Assembly: GCA_019009955.1 (NCBI GenBank)
Contig: CM032232.1
Span: 142,006,501 to 142,070,500 of the forward strand
From: Riptortus pedestris
Taxonomy: Eukaryota > Arthropoda > Insecta > Hemiptera > Alydidae
Length of the DNA stretch: 64,000 nucleotides
Direction of reading: 5' to 3'
This document shows positions 23,671-36,147 of the stretch, one piece after another. Position 1 is the first letter of the stretch. Every line of letters begins with the position of its first letter. Position numbers and translations under genes: made by a program. The notes beneath the pieces are model-generated. The model saw nothing but the letters and a program-made list of their open reading frames with translations. It made no database searches and was not told where the DNA came from.

Positions 23671-23943
23671 TTGAGATTCCCAAGCACTCACGTGATAGGT
23701 GAAATCTATACACACATGACCAGGCTATCGACAACTGTGCTAAGCTTATCAACACGCTCGTGGACTAAACTTGGTAAGCTCATAGAGATTCTGTTCTTCG
23801 GTATTCTTAAGATTAAAGTTATTCGAATTAATTCAGAAGAACGTGAAGCGATTGCCTTCTAATTTTTCTTTGAACAACCATCAACATACAAATATGGCAC
23901 AACAGTAGAATGCCAACGCTGTCATATCCTTGGACACACTTAA
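23671..23943 (+). pseudogene. Decayed retroelement gag/ORF1 with zinc-knuckle-like motif
   Basis: In the frame of 23671-23862 (ending ILKIKVIRINSEEREAIAF, stop) the translation continues as EQPSTYKYGTTVECQRCHIL followed by GHT, then another stop. The spacing C-X2-C-X3-GH with preceding V-E fits the first knuckle of LINE ORF1 or gag proteins, but the last Cys and further knuckles are not preserved. Confidence 0.35.
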
Positions 23944-25697
23944 GAGATAATGCAACTAATTCACGATAACTTCCAACCACTGCACGTACCCGATTCCATA
24001 TTAAGCATTACTGGGCCTCTCCAGGTCCACTGCCGTTATCAACACTTGACGTTTCTTCGTTAAGAGAATCGAGACAAACATGAAAGGTTCTATATTGGGA
24101 GTCATTGTGGAAATCTAAAATACTGTTGATAGGGTTTTACTCTAGATTCTTATTCCTAAATTAGCACACTGCATCACTGGGAAAATGTTCAGACTTCAGT
24201 GGTTTGAAGGTGAGAAATTTCAAACTTCAGTAAAAGTTATACAAAACACTGGTCTCCGGCAGGCTCTTTCTTTTCAGACACATCCCGAACTACAATTGCA
24301 GAAAACTCTTGCCATCAAAATCTTCTCCAGTTCAACAAGTTTTGTCTGGGCATGATTCTCCATACATCCTCCGGTAAATCTTGACATAATCCGATAAAGG
24401 CTGTCAGCGGAATTCCATCCATCAACATATCCCAGCTCTCTGAGGCACCCCTGCAGATCTTTTCATTAACAGTTCATCCCTTTTCACAGATAGATACGCC
24501 CTTAAAGGAAATATACTGATTACAATTAATGAAAGTAACTTAAAAGACGTTTTTCATTATAATAAAATATGTCTACTTAGCCTTCATTCTCTTATGACTC
24601 CATGTGAGTGGGACAAGATTGCATGCGCATTTACGTTCTAGATCCAACATTCAAAATATCAAATGCTTATCACATGTCAGTTTATTCAGGTCTCAACGGA
24701 ATGATCTCTAGCCTCCATGAAATTTTTATTTATGAATAATTTCAGGCATAAAGAATCAGGGAAACCATCACAATTCCTTGAGAGCCTCTTTCTTTCCTCC
24801 CCATGAAAATCAGGACGGAAAAAGTTTGCCAAGCCCAATAAATAAGAAAGATGGAAAGTTGTCGTTTAAATCCTGAAGGTTTTCTTTAATTGGAAAGTCG
24901 ACTCTCGAGTTATTTAAAATTCTCCAGATTTTATTCAAATCCGATTTTCCTGAATTTGATACCCAAGGACAGTGTTGATAAGGAAAATGTATAAACAAAA
25001 CGAAAACTGATTCTTTTGATAAAGTAGTTATTTCTGGAATCGCTTAGGAAGTTGAGCACCCACTTTCCATCAAGTCCTAGTCTACGTCTAAAAACCTATG
25101 AATATTTGTGAAATGCTCTGAATTGTATAAAACTTTTTGAGCTTAATGCTGATTAAAAGTAGCCTTAAGCACAGACAATACTCATCTAATAAGAAGGCCA
25201 GTCGTGCGTTTACTCTTTTCCATTAAGGAAGAAACAAGAAGAAGTGGGAAGGACAAAAGGCGAGGCGACAATGAATGATGGTTCGACATAAGATGAAAGA
25301 TACTGGAGTGAGTGAGAAAGAGAGAGAGAGACAATGGTGAGATGTGGAAGAGGATGAGAGTGAGAGAGAGGGATTGAGAGAGAAAGAGAGAGAGTGTATT
25401 GAGATAGTCGGACAAAGCGGACGGATGGAACGGTAGTGAGCTGACACAATGGCGTGGAGATGTCGGCTCCTTTACATCGGCCAGTGGCATTGATGTCACC
25501 ACTGGAAGATATTAGTTTAGAAATATCTTCTTTGCATGAGAAACAGTTAAAGGTCTCTTTGTTTCCTGGTCCCAAACCCCGGGCGTCGTTGGAGTTCGTT
25601 TCCAAGGAAGATACCATGTATATAGTTTGTCGTGTTGTTTGTAGGGAACATTAAACGTATGGTTGCGCCGCCGAAACGAATAAGGAAAGGATAAAAT
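23944..25697. other. No recognised gene
   Basis: Mixed sequence with GA-rich tracts at about 25313-25400. Overlapping minus-strand frames at 25182-25617 read partly through this tract (Ser/Leu-rich) and are not convincing genes. Confidence 0.35.
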
Positions 25698-26400
25698 ATA
25701 GTGCGTCACGCAGGGGCTGTGTAAACTAAGCAGATTTCCCCTGTCCTGGTAGTGATCTTATCTAAACACATATTCGGACAGAGTTTCGAAAACAATGCTT
25801 ACAGAAACAATTATAAAGCATGATTGGTTCTATAACATTCCTCGATCCCCCCTGTTCCTTGTCCCATTTCCGCCAATAACAAATATGAGCTTTAGTGTTG
25901 ACTGAATCTGTTAAATATCGAGTATAGCATAGATCAAATGAACATTTCTGAGGCATTCGCATGTATGGAGCATAATAAAGGTCTCATGAAAACTATGTCT
26001 GGTATGTGAGCTTCATGTTATAACAGCTTATTCTTATGATGACATGAGAATGAGTGGGGGTTTACCAAAGGCTGAAAACTAAAAGTTCCAAATATCTCGG
26101 TTAATATTTATATGAGAGAAAATATGTCTTAGCATTTAGAGACAATTAAATTTACAATAACAAAGCATCTATACAAAATTTCGATCCTACGTACAATAAA
26201 GGAAATATTTAGAATTTTCAAAATTCTCCCCCTCTGAATCCTCCCTCTCCCTTTTTTTTTTTTTTTTTTTTTACATAAAATGATTATTCTGTCGAGTTTG
26301 GCAACGATAACACAAAAATTGTGTGCGCTAGAGTGGTAACCGATAAATTTAGAGATAGGATGATAATTTTGAACGGACCTCATTTTCGTCATCTACTAGG
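25698..26400 (-). mobile_element. HINE-like element copy 15, minus half of a composite
   Basis: Starts with the 3' end GTGCGTCACGCAGGGGCTG and GCAGATTTCCC, then a rearranged B core, and ends in the 5' block (GAACGGACCTCATTTTCGTC). At about 26401 it switches to a plus-strand core (TTTGATCGTTACTTGAGCC). No long (AT)n is present. Confidence 0.6.
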
Positions 26401-27370
26401 TCGTACTTTTAGTTTGATCGTTACTTGAGCCTTCAACAAAAGATAAAATTCGTTAATGGCTGAAATCGGATGACGAGGATGGAAGATTAGAAGGGGTAGT
26501 ATGAATGCCTCCACTATTAAGAGTCGGCACATTAACTATTTATTGGTTAGGCGGCCATGTGGGCATATCTCAAAGTGATATAGTAGGCAAAGCAGCTAAA
26601 CAATCAACTCAACTTGACCAAATAGATTTTTTAGATATACCTCACCAATAGGCTTTCTCTCAAATAAGGAAACTCGTAATTAATGACTCGAATACTTTAT
26701 GGTATAACACTGATAGTAAACTTAGAGAAATCAAATCAAACACGCTCAACTCGACTACAAGTAATAGACACTCTAGAGAAGAAAATTGTACTTACACGCC
26801 TACGCACCGGACACACTAGACTTAACACATTCATATCTAATGAGCAGACAAGATGAACCTATATGTTGCTACTGCAACAAAACGCTGACTGTAAAACACA
26901 TACTAACTGACTGCATACAAGTAATAACGTAGTCATGGCCCACAAATGTATGCGAACTCCTGGCCGACAGTAGCCAATTTATAGATGATGTTTTTAAGCA
27001 TATATCAAATAATGGATTATTTGATGAAATATGCCTATTATCTAGAATAATGAAAGTTATATATAGCAAGCACTGTGGAATATAAGTTTTGCCTCCTTCC
27101 AGTTTAACTATTTATAGTTTTTCTTTTATTTTTATTTATCTTTTTTTTTCTTTGTTGTTTTATTTTTATTTTGTATTTTTTCCTCATAAATAAATATACT
27201 AACAATTTATATTTAGTTTTGTCCATTCTATTTATTTTGTACATTTGTAAAAGTTAGCTGTGTAAAAATTTTAATATTTATTTAATCTCAATAATATTGA
27301 GAGTCGAAACAAAAAAAGATATATTATCAATCTTACTTCATATTAAAATTTGTTATTAAAGTATGTCCTT
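26401..27370 (+). mobile_element. HINE core, plus half, split by a LINE
   Basis: Plus-strand core sequence (TTCGTTAATGGCTGAAATCG) is interrupted at 26528-27294 by a LINE and resumes with GAGTCGAAACAAAAAAAG. The 3' end is not seen before the next HINE start at 27417. Confidence 0.5.
26528..27294 (+). mobile_element. I-clade-like LINE insertion, 5' truncated
   Basis: An imperfect 13-bp duplication flanks it: TATTAAGAGTCGG (26515-26527) and TATTGAGAGTCGA (27295-27307). The left end encodes RNase H C-terminal sequence (GHVGISQSDIVGKAAKQST), then SQIRKLVINDSNTLWYNTDS with stops and frameshifts, then CTVKHILTDC-like remnants. The 3'UTR (27060-27294) matches the minus-strand copies at 11941 and 53987. 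It is a decayed pseudogene. Confidence 0.75.
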
Positions 27371-27416
27371 CTCAAACTCCAATATAAAATGAGTTATTTG
27401 TATTTTAGCAGATATC

Positions 27417-27611
27417 CCTTAAGGGTTTTTCGTTTATTAAGCGAGTTATTCGTACTTTTTTTTTTGTTATCTACAGACAACCCCCTTTTACTCATCTGTT
27501 TTTTTTTTTTTACATATAAATAGAGAATACATGGTGAGATGATATCACAAGCGTGTTATAAAAGCACAAGGGAAATCTGCTTAGTAGCGCAGCCTTTGCG
27601 TGAAGGACTTT
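27417..27611 (+). mobile_element. HINE-like internally deleted copy
   Basis: The 5' end AGCAGATATCCCTTAAGGG and the 3' end GGGAAATCTGCTTAGTAGCG, with a weakened hairpin and GGACTTTC, are separated by only about 130 bp. It looks like a short deletion derivative. Confidence 0.65.
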
Positions 27612-28262
27612 CCTCAGAAATTCCTGTGCTTTTACTGTCCATTGACCGAAGTTTTTGATAAGACCTTTCAGTCTTCAGTCATAATTTGTGTTGTTAGTGT
27701 ACAGTTGTTGAGCAGCTAAGTGTTCTGTAGCATATACTAGAGTTTGAAATCTTTGTAAATAGTAGTACAGTGTCCTGTAAGCATCTGTGTTCAGTAAGGG
27801 TTGTTGTCTTAAGATAATCTGTTGTGTGCATTACGATATTTAATGTATATGCATATAGCTATGAGAGGTTTGTGCAAGTTATTCGCTGCCGAGAGAGAGA
27901 TTCTCAAACTGGTTTACGGCAGGTATTCGAGAGCGGGGATATGTGATAGGAGCCTTATATCGCCGGGAATCAAGTATAAATTTAAATTGCACCCCCCCCC
28001 CTTCGTTGCAAGGGCTCCGCCCCCCAATTTAAGGCCCCCCAACCTTATTTAGGACGGGATGGGGCTTAGCCGAGCTACCTCCGTAATATGGCTACGAGAT
28101 ATATAAATTCCTCTCTCCCGACAAGCAGATGGTCTCGTCTGGATTTATCCCCGAGGAAGGCGATTATTAAAATGTGATAGTGACTTTATGATCTTGAAGC
28201 CTGAGCTACAACAGCCTCAACAGACAAGGTTAATCCTGGTAGATATTATCGCCTTTTAACAG
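27612..28262. other. No recognised gene
   Basis: The 76-codon frame at 27822-28052 crosses a C-rich run and has no known domain. GC content is a little higher around 27900-28200, but I could not support splice sites. Confidence 0.35.
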
Positions 28263-28432
28263 GCTCTCAGTGTGGCGAGTTCGATTCCCGTTTGTGCAAT
28301 AGGAATTTATTTAGTGGCGAACTCATAAAATAAAATCCTTAGTCTCACCCTGGCTAAGAAACGGCGAATCCTTTAGATAACCTGTTCCAATTAGCCATAG
28401 TAGCAAAAAGTGGGTAAATATCAATAACAACT
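28263..28432 (+). mobile_element. tRNA-derived SINE copy d, truncated
   Basis: Begins at the B-box region (GTGGCGAGTTCGATTCCCG) and runs through the body (CACCCTGGCTAAGAAACGG, GATAACCTGTTCC) to AGCAAAAAGTGGG. The A-box half is missing. Confidence 0.75.
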
Positions 28433-30234
28433 CATTCAACAACTCAACAGAATCCAGTTATTGAGCTAGTATCCATCTGACTTAAATTTCTTCAAATGTC
28501 CACCTATCCTACCTTGCAGACTATGGAAAAGATTCCAAAATCAATATAATCGTCGTCCATGCAATAAGTACTTGTTAAAAATCTGGGGACATTAGAAAAA
28601 ATCTGATATAGATACAACGCATAAGATCTTTCTGCAATAAACATACAAATTCCATTAATACATTCATTTATAATTATTTATTTTGAAAGTGATATACCAA
28701 AAAATGTCAGAACTAAATTTTTGATATTTTTATGCTGAACAATAAGGGTAGGTACAAACCCCTTTTTTGCCAACTGAAAATTCCCCCCCCCCTCTCTTCC
28801 TCTTTATTTGGTTTTCATAGGAAGGAAGGTGCACAACTAAATGTTAATATGAAGTACATAGCTCCCGCTGAAACAGCACTTGAATGGTCAAAACGTACAA
28901 TTCCGTTGGAAAGCCGAAAGTTTTTGACAGGAAAATAACCACCCCAGAAACAGTAGCTGAAAACACGTTTGGGAAAACGATTAAATTAAAAGAAATGTAC
29001 TGAAGGAGACTTAGTATATTTTATTATATATACAGGAGCATTCAAAAAGAATGAACTGATTTCAAAGCTTTATGGTACTTTACACCAGCATCACAGCTGA
29101 ACACGTTGCACGCCAATGCTGAAAATGGAACATGATGATGACACCATAAAACTTCAACACCGGTTAAATACATGCCTTTATTGCAATATTGTATTACTGT
29201 CTGTTAATAAGATAATAGCTTAATGAAATCGGTTCTTTCTCTTTGAAAGGCCCTGTATTTTAAGGTTAATCCTTTTCTGATAGTATTCTGACTCGGAAAG
29301 GCTTTTGGCGGGAAAGGGGTTGATAATGCTTAATATCATCTTGATGAACCACCTTAAAATGTTACTTAAGGACCACAGAAACCTAGAAATCATACATCCT
29401 ACTTTTCTATGTTATTATAGAACATTTATTTATTATAACTTATTATAGAGGAACGGATTTTCTGTCTTAAATATATAAATGCCCGTTCCTAGTTTTGGCT
29501 GAGAGTTATATCTCACCAAACTGCTAATGTGGACAAACATTTCCACTCAACCGGATATCGCTGATGAATGGGAGAAAAACTAGGAATTTTCTCGGAAGAA
29601 TGGCTCAAAGAAAGAACTATATTGAAGCATAACACGCTATCCAGCCATCATATAACTTTCAGCAAAATCTTTTTGCAAATTGCAGATAATAAACTATGCC
29701 ATTACCAATAAGGAGATGTTGTTAAAGTTTATCAGTCTAACGGCGATTTGTAATCTGTCTCTTTATCAATATAAACGTGACAATAGGTGCAATTAATCAA
29801 ATGCCCGTAATAAAAATTTTCGTTGTACAATAAAAGTTCACATGGGTTCGATTAACATTATTTCGACAGTTAATTCGTACAAACCTACATCCTTACCCCG
29901 AAGGATTTAGGAATTATCTTGTAAACTATCTGATTCATAACTGTAACAAGTATTTCAAGGCCTAACTTTGGCATTTGGAAATATATTTCAAGAGATATTC
30001 AGACATTTTTGGAAGTAGATGCTAAATTCAACAGTCGATTCCTCTTCTCCCATCATCTGAATATACCATAAAAAGGTAGGTACCAAAAGTTAGGTGGGTG
30101 CAGAAAGGAAGTGGTTACACTAAAAAATGCATAAGGAATATTTTGTCATGTGTAACACTTTTAGTATGAGCCTGTAGCATGTCCAATTGAACAACTTTAG
30201 AACTTACTCAATTAAGTTAAAGTAATTTTTAATT

Positions 30235-30240
<6 letters not shown>
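28433..30240. other. Mostly unassigned DNA
   Basis: A short HINE 5'-block remnant is seen at about 28480-28540 (CTTCAAATGTCCACCTATCC). The remainder lacks recognisable repeats or domains. The 68-codon frame at 28732-28938 has no motif. Confidence 0.4.

Positions 30241-30309
<69 letters not shown>
30241..30309 (+). repeat. (AT)n microsatellite
   Basis: About 69 bp of pure AT, not inside an intact HINE copy, though a HINE core fragment follows 140 bp downstream. Confidence 0.95.
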
Positions 30310-30312
<3 letters not shown>

Positions 30313-30447
30313 GCTAATTAAAATATTTAACCACCGCCAAGTGAGACTTAAGAAATGCGTGATCAGAGTTTTTAATTCATTGTCAACTAGACTTTCCACC
30401 CCGTGAACCTTAGATGTTCTAGAATGAGTTTTCCTCCAGTAGATGGT

Positions 30448-31017
30448 GGAATTTTGAAATATCTCCGTTGCTATACGTCGGATGGATAAACGGTATAGAA
30501 GCAATCTTATTGAAAATGTAATGCTCTTTAGATTTTTTTATTTACATTCTTTCTCTATCTCAAATTTTAACCGAAATATTTGATTTTTTTAATTTTAATT
30601 TCCAGAATTCAATTAACCCCCTAACTTGTCATCGCACGTTATGAATAAACCAATATATAATGAACCGTCTTATTTCTATCCGAAATACCAAGTATTGTGT
30701 TCAACAAATTGTTTCTAGATGAGATATATGCAAATACGTTCTGATGAACTCCTTCCCCATCTATTTTTCTTGGATTACTAAACTTAGAGTGGTTGAGATG
30801 AAAATTGTTCTGGTCCGATAGAATTTACAGCACTAGATATAGTAAATAGTTTTCAATAAAATACATATGGTATATTCAGATATATGTCAGTAAATGTTTT
30901 TCTATCTGGTCAAGAATATCTCTATCTTTCACCTCTGAGAGGATGGCTGACATGTTTGTTTACAATTCCTACGCGGGGAATCTGCTTAGTTTACGCAGCC
31001 CCTGAGTGACGGATTTT
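30448..31017 (+). mobile_element. HINE-like element, 5' truncated
   Basis: The core starts GAATTTTGAAATATCTCCG, then TTAACCGAAATATTTG, and an intact 3' end: GGAATCTGCTTAGTTTACG, hairpin CGCAGCCCCTGAG and GACGGATTTT. Confidence 0.7.
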
Positions 31018-31526
31018 GATTTTACTTTAAAGCTTGCTGAGGCTAATTGTAAGTGTACACTCGCCTTAACCCTCACGGCTACTGGAACCTTAGACAACAA
31101 AAGTAAGATAGCATGTTATTCTACAGTATTCTTCAGAAAGGAAGTGTAGGGCTAAAAGAAATTTTAGTGTAAGAAATATTTGACAAATAGCAGCCTTGGA
31201 GAAGGTATATATATCTTTATAAAGTTGGTTTTACGACTCGAGTCCTGAGAAAAGACTCTAAATCCTTCTCGTTGCCTAATTATAGAGCCATTAAGTCATC
31301 AGGAAGAGTCGTTCCTTAATGGACTCACTTTTCTTACAATATTTCTTCTTTAAGTGAAATCACAATGTCTTCATTACTGACCCCCGCCTGTCTTATTATA
31401 TTGTCGTCAGCAGCAACATATGTTCCGGCAACGGCTCATTTACAGATCTACGACGCACAACACATTGAGTAAGGGCCTTTGAAGCGATGCCGCTTTTGAA
31501 CGCGCTTTTTGGGTGGTACAATATTA
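31018..31526. other. No recognised gene
   Basis: Mixed-composition sequence with no domain or repeat family recognised. Confidence 0.35.
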
Positions 31527-31813
31527 CCAGATTTTCATTAAGGGAAATCAGCTATTCAGAGCGATTTTCGAAAATATACGTCAAATGTCCAGTCAAAAAA
31601 AAATAAATAATATAATAATAATAAAAATGGTCCTACCATGTAAGAATTGCTAGGTGATAAATAAATCTTATAAATTATGAGTATATTGCAATATTCACAA
31701 CTTACATAAACACAATTGAATCACAAAACTCAGGTACACATCAATAACGAAAGTTATAGGTATTATCGGGCGATGATGACCTAGTAGTTTAAAAACCTTA
31801 TAAAACAACAAGC

Positions 31814-31814
<1 letters not shown>

Positions 31815-31876
<62 letters not shown>
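31815..31876 (+). repeat. (CA)n microsatellite
   Basis: About 60 bp of AC dinucleotides followed by (AT)n to 31901. It pairs in inverted sense with the (GT)n at 32053-32128. Confidence 0.95.
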
Positions 31877-31881
<5 letters not shown>

Positions 31882-32052
31882 TATATATATATATATATAT
31901 ATACTTGCGACCAGTGGGGCGGAGGGCTTTAGAGAAGAGGAATTTCGAAATGCGTCGGATTATATGCGTCGGATCGAAACATTCTATACACCCAATCTTA
32001 TTGAAAATTAAATCCACAATAAATAGTGTTTTATATATATATATATATATAT

Positions 32053-32056
32053 GTGT

Positions 32057-32101
<45 letters not shown>

Positions 32102-32128
32102 TGTGTGTGTGTGTGTGTGGGTGTGTGT
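32053..32128 (+). repeat. (GT)n microsatellite
   Basis: GT dinucleotides with GGGT interruptions, preceded by (AT)n. The cysteine/valine-rich frames over it are not genes. Confidence 0.95.
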
Positions 32129-32728
32129 GGTATTAATTTTCTATCTTGAATATTAACCGAGATATTTTCATTTTTGAGTTTTCAGCATGCAGCAAAGCCC
32201 CAATCCTACTCGTATCACATAAACAGTACTCTGTTGTATAATGAACCAATTTATTGGATGCTTGAATACCAAATATTGACTTCAACAGACCTTTTTTATT
32301 ACGATGATACATGCGAACTCGTTGTGTGACGCCACCAATTAAGATTTTACGTTCTTGTCTCGAAATGGTTATTTGATCTATGTCACACTCGATATTTAAC
32401 CGTTTCAGCCAATAGTAAAGATTATATTTGTTAGTGGTTGAAATCGGGCCTGGAATAGTAGAGGTTTAGAGGGAGGTAGTTGGAAAATTCAAAATATCTC
32501 CGTTATAATGAGTTGGACCGTAAAATGTTATTGTTATTATACCAATCCAAACTATTGGATGTTCTATGCATTTTTTAGCAACTTAAGTATTAAACATGTT
32601 ATACGTAACCCTTGCCCCCTCCTACTACTGATCGCTTTTTACTTAGAAATTGTGGATATGTTGGTGATATGAGGTGAAAAGTGCGTTATACCATCACGTG
32701 GGAAATCTGCTTAGTTTACGCAGCCCCT

Positions 32729-33246
32729 TTCTTCCTTTGGATTTCGCTTCAATCAGCTGTTCAAATTATGCTAACATTATCAACTTCGGACACGTTGGAT
32801 GACACTATTAAGCCTAATACTCCTTGGTGGGTTAATATCGGTAGTCTTGGATGGCCTAGAGAGAGTTAGTACGGGAGATAATGAGGAAATGGTTTGGAGA
32901 CTCCTGATGTAGTTGCCAGGTGGCGCTAGTTGCCTCCCTAACTACAACTTGATGAGTTGGTGCTTTCCTATCCAGTGACTGCATCAAACGATAATTGCCC
33001 CCTTTAGAAACTAACTTACACAAGTTTCCCACCCCAGAGGGTAATATTCAAAAGCGGCCTCACGCTATCATCAACTCTCTGACATAGGGTACCGAGGCAC
33101 TGCGGGCTCAAAAGGAAAAGTATTTTCACCACTACATAAAACTACAAAATTGTTATAGGTGGCGATTATGTAAACATTTTTTGATAAATTTAAAACGTAT
33201 AGAACTTTTATTGTGGCCATTCACCTCTACAAATTTATATACAAAT
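32729..33246. other. No recognised gene
   Basis: Non-repetitive-looking sequence directly after a broken HINE 3' end. The frame at 32681-32869 starts inside the HINE and shows no domain. Confidence 0.35.
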
Positions 33247-33755
33247 GCCGAGATGATATTTTCGATAGATTTCCTCCAATGTCCATCAATCCTACGCAGG
33301 AAATGAGATCCGGCGCGTAGTAACGGAGATATTTTGATTTTTCCAAATTCTACCCTCTAAACCACCTCTACTTGTGGATTTCAGCCACTAACGAACTTGA
33401 TCTTTAGTTCGTTAATGCCTCGCTCAAATCCCAACCAGTGGGAGGGGTGATTTCGAAAATTCAGAATATCTCCGTTATTAGGCGTTGGATCAAAAAATTG
33501 TATAGAACCAATCTTATTGAAAACTTAATATTCTATTAATATAGATGTGTACATTTTTTTCTCTATCCTGAATACAAGCGAAGATATTTGAATATTTCAG
33601 TTCAGTAAACCCCCACTCCTACTCAAGTCATATTAACAATGAGCTGTTACATCATAAAGCTCATTATTTGAAGCTTAAATGCCAAATATTTTTCTCATTG
33701 AGCTTTTACTTTTTGAGATAAATGCAAATTTCTGACGCATAATAGCGGAGATATA
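33247..33755. mobile_element. Short inverted HINE composite (subfamily B core)
   Basis: A 5' block remnant (TTCCTCCAATGTCCATCAAT) runs into a minus-strand core piece ending GAACTTGATCTTT at about 33404. A plus-strand core starts at once (AGTTCGTTAATGCC) and runs to GATAAATGCAAATTTCTGACGC. Confidence 0.5.
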
Positions 33756-33759
33756 AAGA

Positions 33760-33863
33760 ATTTTCCTTAACGATCAGTTTCAGGTCGTACTCATGACCGA
33801 GTTTCACCTAAACGCCCTACAAATATCCATCGATCAAGGAGATGACGAAAATGAGGTCCGTTC

Positions 33864-33921
<58 letters not shown>

Positions 33922-34360
33922 CTGTTGCCGCTCTAGCGGTCGCAATTTTTGTTTGATCGTTACCAAACTCGATATTTAGTCGTTTTATGTAAAAAGAATG
34001 ATCAAGTTCGTTAACTGCTAAAATCGGGCCATTGGGAGAGGGGGGGTTAGAGGGGAGGTTTTTCGAAAATTCGAAATATCTCCGTCACTATACGTCGGAT
34101 CGAAAAATTGTACAGAGTCAATCTTATTGCAAATTAAATATACTAAAAATATTTTTATATACATTTATTCTCTATCATGAATATTAACCGAGATATTTGC
34201 ATTTTCTCAAAATCTGGGCGGCTAATGGACGAGAGTGACTTTCCCGCCAAAAGCTAGTTCGAGCGTTTCCTTAACTGCGCGGCTCTCGTGAAATTTCTCT
34301 ATTGTAAATCTTCACGTGGGAAACCTGCTTAGTTTACGCAGCCCTGCGTGACGGACTTTT
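33760..34360 (+). mobile_element. HINE-like element copy 20
   Basis: The 5' block (CGTACTCATGACCGAG, AATGAGGTCCGTTCAAAATT) is followed by (AT)n about 33870-33916, the core CTCTAGCGGTCGC, a short 3' module, GGGAAACCTGCTTAGTTTACG, hairpin CGCAGCCCTGCG and GACGGACTTTT at 34360. Confidence 0.8.
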
Positions 34361-34457
34361 TCGACATCTTCTGGGTAGGATTGATAAACATTTGAGGAAA
34401 TGTTTCGAAAATCGCGTCATGAGTACAACAACTGATTTCCCTTAAGGGAATTCTGCT
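34361..34457 (-). mobile_element. HINE 5'-end fragment, minus strand
   Basis: Starts CGACATCTTCTGGGTAGGAT directly after the 3' end of copy 20 and ends CTTAAGGGAATTCTGCT. Only the 5' block remains, fused tail-to-inverted-head with its neighbour. Confidence 0.7.
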
Positions 34458-34872
34458 AATAAGGCGATGTGACAGCAGGTGCTTTGGGAAATTCGATCGA
34501 GAGACACCTCGAGTTACGTCATTAGCGGGACTCGCACAATGATAAGAGGTGATATCTCGTTGACAACAGTGATAGCGGTGTAGTATTATACTCCAGCTGG
34601 GGTTGGGGTATAGGGTTAGTATTATCCGAGGCAAGTACTTGACCCTATACTCCTTCTCGAGAGAGCCCTTCAAAACCTCCCCCTTCAACCCCCTCACTAT
34701 CCTACACTCGTCTTTTATATTCTTTCCCTTCATATTGTATTAGGGTAATTAATTATAGCTGGAGTGGAGGGGCTGGATAGAAATGCGCCACGGGCACACT
34801 CAACTGTGCATCATTATGCGATGAAGCCCGCCCTACTTACATGGGAAATTAGAGGACGCGCAATATTCAAAA
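34458..34872. other. No recognised gene
   Basis: Mixed sequence. The minus-strand frame at 34329-34733 runs across the HINE boundary and has no recognisable domain. Confidence 0.35.
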
Positions 34873-35662
34873 AAAAGGCCGTCACGCAGGGGCTGCGTAA
34901 ACTTAGCAGATTTCCCATGTGAAGTTTTACTATAGAGAAATCTGCATACTGGTAACACAATACCACCGTGATTAAATATGAGAAATCTTTCAGTTAATTA
35001 AAATAAATTACCAACTGAAACGGCTTCTGAATTGTAAGAATAATTTATATTTTAATAACTCAAATTTTAGTAGTCCAAGAACTAAAGAAGGGGGGGGGCG
35101 GATGAACAGAACGTATTTGCATAAATCTCACAAAGTAAGGAAGGTAAGGTAAGGTTAGAAGAAGCTTCCACCTGAGCCGAGTAGTTACGGAAACGGCCGA
35201 CCTAATCCGACCTATACCCGACCACAGACTTCATAGAAATGCAAATATCTCGGTTAATATTCAAGATAGAGAATAAATGTATATAACAATATTTATAGTA
35301 AATTTAATTTGCAATAAGATTGGTTCTATACACTGTTTCGATCCAATGAATAATAACGGAGATATTTTGATTTTCGAAAATCCCCCTTCTAAACCCCCCC
35401 TCTCTCTAGTCCGATTTCAGCCATTAACGAACATGATCTGTCTTTTTACATAAAACGGTTAAATATCCAGTTTGGTAACGATCAAACAAAAATTGCGACC
35501 GCTAGAGCGTTACCAGACAAATATGTATATATATATATAATTTTGAACGGACCTCATTTTCGTCATCTCCTGAGTAGGATCGATGGACATTTGAAGAAAT
35601 TTTTCGAAACTCGCGTCATGAGTACGACCTCAATAGCTGATTTCCCTTAAGGGAAATCTGCT
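34873..35662 (-). mobile_element. HINE-like element copy 21 (subfamily A, best full-length copy)
   Basis: 790 bp, minus strand. 3' end GGCCGTCACGCAGGGGCTGCG. Subterminal hairpin GCAGATTTCCC...GAAATCTGC at about 34908-34947. A G-rich run at 35090-35098, GAAACGGCCGACC, the core, a short (AT)n at 35522-35539, a complete 5' block and GATTTCCCTTAAGGGAAATC before TCTGCT at 35662. Useful as the reference copy. Confidence 0.85.
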
Positions 35663-35954
35663 AAAACATTTATAGAACATAAATTTTGTAATGATATTGA
35701 CTCTATGCAATTTTTCGATCCCATTTATAGTAACGGAGATATTTTAAATATTCAAAATTCCTCCTCTAAACTCCACGCTCTCAAGCTCTGATTTCAGCCG
35801 TTAACGAACTTGATCTTTAGTTGTACATAAAATTAAATATCGAGTTTGTTGACGATCAAACAAAAATTGCGACCACTATAGCGTAAACCGACTTAGGCGT
35901 ATATATATATATATATATATATGTGTGTGAAAATGAGGTCCGTTCAAAACTATG

Positions 35955-36025
<71 letters not shown>

Positions 36026-36147
36026 GTTTTGAACGGACCTCAGTTTCGTCATCTTCTGCGTAGGATAGGTGACATTTGAGAATTTTTTTTGAAATTTACA
36101 TCATTAGTACTACCTCATTAGCAGAATTCCCTTAAGGCAAATCTGCT
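35663..36147 (-). mobile_element. HINE-like element copy 22, joined to copy 21
   Basis: Starts in the core (AACATTTATAGAACATAAATT) immediately after copy 21's 5' end. Two (AT)n runs (35899-35923 and 35955-36020) bracket a short inverted GTCCGTTCAAAACTAT piece. It ends with the 5' block and AAATCTGCT. Confidence 0.65.

Larger units (their letters stand above)
31527..32728 (+). mobile_element. HINE-like composite with (CA)n and (GT)n
   Basis: 5' end ATTTTCATTAAGGGAAATCA. The 5' block breaks at about 31595. A (CA)n/(AT)n run at 31815-31901 and a (AT)n/(GT)n run at 32033-32128 bracket a core piece (CGGATCGAAACATTC). Further core follows, then GGGAAATCTGCTTAGTTTACG and a cut-off hairpin (CGCAGCCCC) at 32728. 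Several rearrangements are evident. Confidence 0.6.
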
